Source: Cytobacillus oceanisediminis 2691
GTDB lineage: Bacteria; Bacillota; Bacilli; Bacillales; Cytobacillaceae
Reading direction: 5' to 3'
Length of the DNA stretch: 64,000 nucleotides
NCBI RefSeq assembly: GCF_000294775.2
Contig: NZ_CP015506.1
Span: forward strand, 3,447,501 to 3,511,500
Both the position numbers and the translations under genes were made by a program. How positions within the stretch are numbered: the stretch's first letter is position 1; the number at the start of each line of letters is the position of its first letter. This document shows, piece by piece, positions 60,151 to 64,000 of the stretch. The notes under the pieces were generated by a model. It worked only from the letters and a program-made list of their open reading frames with translations, had not been told where the DNA came from and did no database searches.

Positions 60151-61107
60151 TTATCGAAACCAGCCCTTCTTCTTAAACCACCAAAACATGCCTAAGGCAA
60201 TAATAAACATTAAAAACAGCGTTTCAAAGTAACCATATTTCCATGTTAATTCCGGCATGTTTTCAAAATTCATTCCGTAAATGCCCGCTATGAAGGTTAA
60301 TGGCATGAATATGGTGGTTATCACGGTAAGGACTCTCATCACCCGGTTTGTCTGATGGGAGTTGATCGATAAATAACTGTCACGGATATCGGTCGTCAAT
60401 TCCCTGTTTTCATCAATCATTTCAGTCAATTTCAACAAATGGTCATGAATATCAGCAAAGTATTCGTATCTTTCCTTTACGCCTTTAAGCCTATGAGAAT
60501 TAATGACACGGTATATTAAATCCCGCATTGGAATGACTGTATATCTTATCTGCAATAAATGATGACGGATATCAAATAATTTCTCCAATAATTCTTCCAT
60601 TGTTTCATCATTTGGATTATCTTCAATGAGACTCAAACGATCTTCCAGGTGATAAACGATGGGAAAGTAATTATCCACTATTTTATCAATGATATGATAC
60701 ATGACCAAATAGGGGTCCCATTTATTGATTTTCTTACTCTGGCTCAGCCTTTCCCAAACATCATTCATTTCTTTGGAGAGCTCATGGTGGTACGATACTA
60801 TGTAATTTGAACCGATGAAAAAGTTGATTTCCTGCTTATCTTCGTTAATATGATTTAAGCTATGGGTGACAAAAAAGCTGTAGTCTTCATAATAATCCAT
60901 TTTAGGACGCTGGAGTTTAACAACACAATCCTCTATTGCCAGGGGATGAAAATGAAAAGTCTTGTCGAGTTCAGCTGTTTCCTCCTCGTTTGGCTGATCA
61001 AAATCAACCCAAAACCACTTATAACTTTCCCACTCTGCTTTCAGCCTCTCAAATGTAATATCTTTCTGCAGTTCATCTTTCTTATTTACAGCTTGTATTC
61101 TAATCAT
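60151..61107 (-). CDS. corA: CorA-family Mg2+/Co2+ transporter
   Basis: A 318-residue CorA. The signature loop AGIYGMNFENMPE (GMN) connects two C-terminal membrane helices (about 258-278 and 292-312), the large N-terminal domain is cytoplasmic. It forms pentameric magnesium channels. The C-terminal tail is basic (FKKKGW). ATG at 61107 follows AGGAGAC. Single gene with a terminator; divergent from the T-box. Confidence 0.95.
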   Translation of the reverse strand: MIRIQAVNKKDELQKDITFERLKAEWESYKWFWVDFDQPNEEETAELDKTFHFHPLAIEDCVVKLQRPKMDYYEDYSFFVTHSLNHINEDKQEINFFIGSNYIVSYHHELSKEMNDVWERLSQSKKINKWDPYLVMYHIIDKIVDNYFPIVYHLEDRLSLIEDNPNDETMEELLEKLFDIRHHLLQIRYTVIPMRDLIYRVINSHRLKGVKERYEYFADIHDHLLKLTEMIDENRELTTDIRDSYLSINSHQTNRVMRVLTVITTIFMPLTFIAGIYGMNFENMPELTWKYGYFETLFLMFIIALGMFWWFKKKGWFR

Positions 61108-61346
61108 GATTGTCTCCTAGTCTTTCCATTCTGTAAACGTATTTTTTCCACTTTTGATAACGATATCCTAATGAGCACTCTTCCAATTGAATATTTATTA
61201 TTTACCTCTTCACCTTGCACTGTTAAACAAGAAAATACTTTCTTATTCTAGTCAGTCTACTGTAATAATTCGGTAAATACCTCTATATCCGTCTACTTTA
61301 ACGCTTTTATCCAAAAAAGTAATTTTAATTAACAAAAAATATTTAC

Positions 61347-61374
61347 TTGTCAACTAATTAATTTCAAATAATAA
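61347..61374 (+). promoter_or_regulatory. promoter of the T-box leader
   Basis: TTGTCA, 16 bases, TAATAA; predicted start of transcription falls at the first bases of the T-box (about 61381). Confidence 0.6.
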
Positions 61375-61377
61375 GTC

Positions 61378-61625
61378 GCTGACGAGAAGAGTAAGACAGG
61401 AATGCTTTTCCAAAGAGAGCCGGCATATGGTGAAAGCCGGTGTCCAGTACCTGATCCGAAGATCATCTCTGAGATGCAAAGCTGAAATACAGTAAGCTTT
61501 GACGGGTTTTCCACCGTTACATTGGAACGCGTATGATTGTACGTAGCTGAGTGCTACAGTTTTGAACTGCAGAATTAGAGTGGTATCGCGAGTATAGACT
61601 CGTCCCTTTCTGGGATGGATGCAAA
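61378..61625 (+). ncRNA. T-box leader RNA, probably isoleucine, without a downstream gene
   Basis: The plus strand shows the T-box parts in order: GACGAGAAGAGTAAGACAGG (Stem I 5' side with GA motif), AAGAGAGCCGGCATATGGTG (distal loop/AG bulge), the specifier region CTGATCCGAAGATC with ATC (Ile) at 61454-61456, Stem II/III, and the T-box AGAGTGGTATCGCGAGTATA (61576-61595) whose UGGU would pair with ACCA of an uncharged tRNA. tRNAIle has the needed A discriminator. No plus-strand gene follows within the window: the next 2.3 kb is all on the minus strand. It starts with a good promoter. Confidence 0.85.
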
Positions 61626-61637
61626 AGCTTCTTTATA

Positions 61638-61673
61638 AAGAAAAACCAGGCTCTTAAACAGCCTGGTTTTCCT
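61638..61673. terminator. bidirectional terminator after the T-box
   Basis: AAAACCAGGCT/AGCCTGGTTTT stem. On the minus strand it ends the GNAT gene (stop 61699); on the plus strand it would stop the T-box transcript. Confidence 0.85.
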
Positions 61674-61698
61674 ATTCCTTCACCTCAATTCCCGCTGC

Positions 61699-62142
61699 CT
61701 AGTTGAGAGTTTTCACAAACCCAGTACTCTTTGCCTGATACCCTAAACTTAAATAAAAATGATGAGCGTCTTCACGCTCAGTCCTGTTTCCGCTATTTAG
61801 TACGATTCCGGTAGCCCCCAATTGTTCTGCAAAATCTTCCACAGCCAGCATCAGCTTCTTGCCTGCACCAATCCCTCTGTAATTACTATCAGTAACTAAA
61901 GCAATAACCCGGATATGAATGCCGTCAGTATTGTATAAAAGACCTGTATGGAATCCAGCCATGCCAATAACCTTATCTATTAGACATGCCACTAATGTGC
62001 AGTAATCAGGATGTGAGCCGATGTTATTAAGCCTTGTTTCCATTTGCTCTTGCGATACAGGATAACCCAAGTCTCCCATTAAACGGGCAAGCTTGGGAAT
62101 ATCCTCAACACCCGTTTTCCTGATATGTATCTTATGCTTCAT
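61699..62142 (-). CDS. GNAT N-acetyltransferase
   Basis: A 147-residue acetyltransferase: IRKTGVEDIPKLARLMGDLG at the start, the acetyl-CoA loop DSNYRGIGAGKKLMLAVEDF, and the closing NRTEREDAHHFYLSLGYQ. The size and order are typical of single-domain GNATs that modify amines or antibiotics. ATG at 62142 follows AGGAAGGTGC. It is 27 bases after the next GNAT gene, on the same strand, forming an operon. Substrate unknown. Confidence 0.87.
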   Translation of the reverse strand: MKHKIHIRKTGVEDIPKLARLMGDLGYPVSQEQMETRLNNIGSHPDYCTLVACLIDKVIGMAGFHTGLLYNTDGIHIRVIALVTDSNYRGIGAGKKLMLAVEDFAEQLGATGIVLNSGNRTEREDAHHFYLSLGYQAKSTGFVKTLN

Positions 62143-62169
62143 TTTGCACCTTCCTGCCTTCAAGCGCTT

Positions 62170-62979
62170 TTATTCCCTTATCCAAATTGCTTTTGTATAT
62201 CCAATTTTCAAACCTGCTTTTTCCATATTATTCTGGCTTACCGAACCAAACCTTGCCTGACCAGTCAGCAGCTCGGCATTATTTGTAATCGCTTGGCAGA
62301 TTCGGGCTTGAATAAGCGCGCTGTGGACTCCCCTGTTTCTGAAAGAAGGCAAAACAGCCGCGGCCGCAAGATTTGCCACCCCTTCTTCCATAAAAATGAC
62401 ACCTATTCCAGCTGGTTCGTTGTTTACAAATGCTAGGTAAAAGGCCCAGTTTTCATTGCCATAAAGCACCTCATTATTTTCAGCTATCCCCTGGCTAAGG
62501 AAAACAGGCATGCCAAATCCCTTTGTATACACCTCGCCGAAAAGATCAAATTCCTTTCTTTGCATCCTGCGTATATCAATGCCAGCATGAATGGGAAGAT
62601 CCACAAGATCTGAAGGCTCCGCAAACAAAGTGGTATGGAAATCACATTGATAAAATCCTTTTTGATGAAGCAGCTTCAGTAAATCTGATGATCCGTTTGA
62701 TGGTGTGATCTCCAATCGAATTGGGATTCCTTTTCCCTGGTAGAAATCAACTATTTGATCCAGAACTTCTGTATCGGCTTCCTTAAATCCTTTAACGAGA
62801 TTGAATGATGGACCCGGAATATTCCTGGCAAAAAAAGCGGTTGTCTGGCCAATTCTTTTAATCTCAACGCCCATTGGGTTTTCATCCCGATTTTTAATAG
62901 CTGTCAATCTGGAGTGCAGCACATCTGTCTCTGCCTGGTCCAGCCTCTCAGCTAAGTCACTTTTCATCACTAGATTCAT
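62170..62979 (-). CDS. GNAT N-acetyltransferase (two-domain)
   Basis: A 269-residue protein of two GNAT-like halves. The C-terminal half has the acetyl-CoA loop VLPSFRNRGVHSALIQARIC and the ending QARFGSVSQNNMEKAGLKIG; the N-terminal half looks like a degenerate GNAT domain (VDFYQGKGIPIRLEITPSNG). Such fused GNATs occur widely in Bacillus and act on unknown substrates. ATG at 62979 follows GAGGTGA. It lies 17 bases after the toroid-like protein gene. Confidence 0.82.
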   Translation of the reverse strand: MNLVMKSDLAERLDQAETDVLHSRLTAIKNRDENPMGVEIKRIGQTTAFFARNIPGPSFNLVKGFKEADTEVLDQIVDFYQGKGIPIRLEITPSNGSSDLLKLLHQKGFYQCDFHTTLFAEPSDLVDLPIHAGIDIRRMQRKEFDLFGEVYTKGFGMPVFLSQGIAENNEVLYGNENWAFYLAFVNNEPAGIGVIFMEEGVANLAAAAVLPSFRNRGVHSALIQARICQAITNNAELLTGQARFGSVSQNNMEKAGLKIGYTKAIWIRE

Positions 62980-62996
62980 AATTTTCACCTCATTTA

Positions 62997-63938
62997 TTAA
63001 ACGTCAAGCCTTCCAAAAGAATGCAATATTTTATATCGCTTAACTGCAAGTATTCCTTTCCAATGATTGCGTGCAATTTGGAATTCATTATCAAATTGTC
63101 CCCAGCTCCAGGAAATATCCCATGTTCCTTCATTTGAGATCTGCTCAATATAGAAATCAAGATTATCATCAATTAACGTTCCAAATTTCATAGAAAGAGA
63201 ATCTTCTGGATGCTCAGCAAAATCCAAGGGAGTGGCTGTATAGCCTAATCCCCAATCTCCTTTGTTCTTCCCGGCAGCTTTGTATGCAAGAGCATTCACT
63301 TTCTCAGCCGTATGCTTGAGAGAGTAATTAATTCTGGAATCAAATTCAATTTCCTGCTTAGACATTAGCTTTACCAGCTGCTGAAAATTGTTAATTTCAT
63401 GTCTATCCATCTCATCGGCTTCCATTAAGTAATCAGATGCATTCTTAATTGTTTTCCACCCTATTTCAGCAGCACGGCTTCCAGACGATGACCAATGCAA
63501 TAAGAACCCGGCAAGCTCCGCACTTGGGTTATAAGACCAATTTTCCTGGACATTCTCTGTCCAATGCCACCATGGAGCATGTGGGTACTCGTTGTTTGAA
63601 GGCGTAACTGATGGCCACATTTTCTTCTCATGCATATAGCTGTGTTCTAAATAATTGACTAGTTTTTGTACAACATTTAACTCGGGTTTTGCTTCAATGT
63701 CCATCAAAATTTGTCCGGCCGCCCATGAAGCCATCGGGGAAGAGTAAGGGGACCAGAAATCAGGTTCAATGCCATGGCCGAATCCTCCATCGTCATTCTG
63801 AAAAGCTTCAATACATTTTATTACCCCTTCATCATTACGATCCTCAAAATGGTATGACCATAAAGCTGATTCAAGCGGCCTTGCATTTCTTTTAATCCAT
63901 CTGCCTGTATTCTCAAATCTTTCTTTCGTTATCTTCAT
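62997..63938 (-). CDS. hypothetical protein with prenyltransferase/terpene-cyclase-like toroid
   Basis: A 313-residue protein rich in Trp and His. CIEAFQNDDGGFGHGIEPDF resembles the QxxDGxF/W repeats of alpha-alpha toroid folds seen in prenyltransferases, squalene cyclases and related proteins; a second repeat-like stretch is GTWDISWSWGQFDNEFQIAR near the end. No catalytic DXDD motif is visible. ATG at 63938 follows AAAGGAAATAATTT. First gene of a three-gene minus-strand unit with the two GNATs. Function unknown. Confidence 0.7.
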   Translation of the reverse strand: MKITKERFENTGRWIKRNARPLESALWSYHFEDRNDEGVIKCIEAFQNDDGGFGHGIEPDFWSPYSSPMASWAAGQILMDIEAKPELNVVQKLVNYLEHSYMHEKKMWPSVTPSNNEYPHAPWWHWTENVQENWSYNPSAELAGFLLHWSSSGSRAAEIGWKTIKNASDYLMEADEMDRHEINNFQQLVKLMSKQEIEFDSRINYSLKHTAEKVNALAYKAAGKNKGDWGLGYTATPLDFAEHPEDSLSMKFGTLIDDNLDFYIEQISNEGTWDISWSWGQFDNEFQIARNHWKGILAVKRYKILHSFGRLDV

Positions 63939-64000
63939 AAATTATTTCCTTTCATAATTAGGCGTATTTGATTTCTTATTAGTTTTCTAGCTATAATTTC

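Overview
The window looks like chromosomal DNA of a low-GC, Gram-positive, spore-former-type bacterium of the Bacillaceae, most like the Cytobacillus/Mesobacillus part of the old genus Bacillus. Reasons: strong AGGAGG-type ribosome sites with many TTG/GTG starts, Bacillus-type operators (Fur 7-1-7 box, MhqR palindrome, a LexA/DinR-like box), a T-box leader, and recognisable orthologues of B. subtilis cysL, cysJ, cysI, mhqR, mhqO and mhqD. Genus assignment is inference. No phage, insertion sequence, CRISPR array, tRNA or rRNA gene was seen.

Layout. 1-5300: DinB protein, a 12-copy 52-bp tandem array, VOC and nucleotidyltransferase genes, a frameshifted cytidine deaminase, small membrane proteins and a decayed membrane-protein gene. 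5500-8950: response regulator, large histidine kinase and ECF sigma factor in one minus-strand operon. 9100-12200: a second sliding clamp behind a broken Nudix gene, then a pentapeptide-repeat protein. 12200-17900: an AadA-like nucleotidyltransferase, an ABC-2 exporter, TraB and a YdjM-family protein with a LexA-like box. 18000-26600: a hairpin intergenic repeat, a SWIM/SNF2 helicase, a UDG-superfamily protein, LysE, TrhO, DUF2332 and a histidine phosphatase. 26600-32300: small enzymes (GNAT, Nudix, methyltransferase, DinB, GyrI-like, class V aminotransferase). 32300-38600: NERD protein and the assimilatory sulfite reductase locus cysJI with its divergent regulator cysL. 38600-44200: M20 peptidase, YbaK, FUSC exporter, SDR, and a Fur-box-preceded Fe-S nuclease-like gene next to a degU-like pseudogene. 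44300-50600: molybdopterin oxidoreductase, DUF3231, YitT and a ZIP transporter with MntR-like dyads. 50800-56650: a PgaC-like glycosyltransferase and a quinone/electrophile-resistance block (pirin, wrbA, mhqD, mhqO, mhqR). 56800-64000: Fe-alcohol dehydrogenase, a second 52-bp array, orphan modB behind a modA remnant, CorA, an orphan T-box and several acetyltransferases.

How the parts work together. The clearest functional units are sulfate assimilation (CysL activating CysJ/CysI), quinone stress (MhqR repressing ring-cleaving dioxygenase, esterase and probably quinone reductase genes) and the three-gene signalling operon. Much of the rest is accessory small-molecule-modifying genes: five GNATs, two intact Nudix enzymes plus one broken, two DinB, two GyrI-like proteins and two nucleotidyltransferases. 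At least five genes are in decay (cytidine deaminase, a membrane protein, Nudix, degU-like, modA), and three independent tandem arrays with spacings close to whole DNA helical turns lie between genes.
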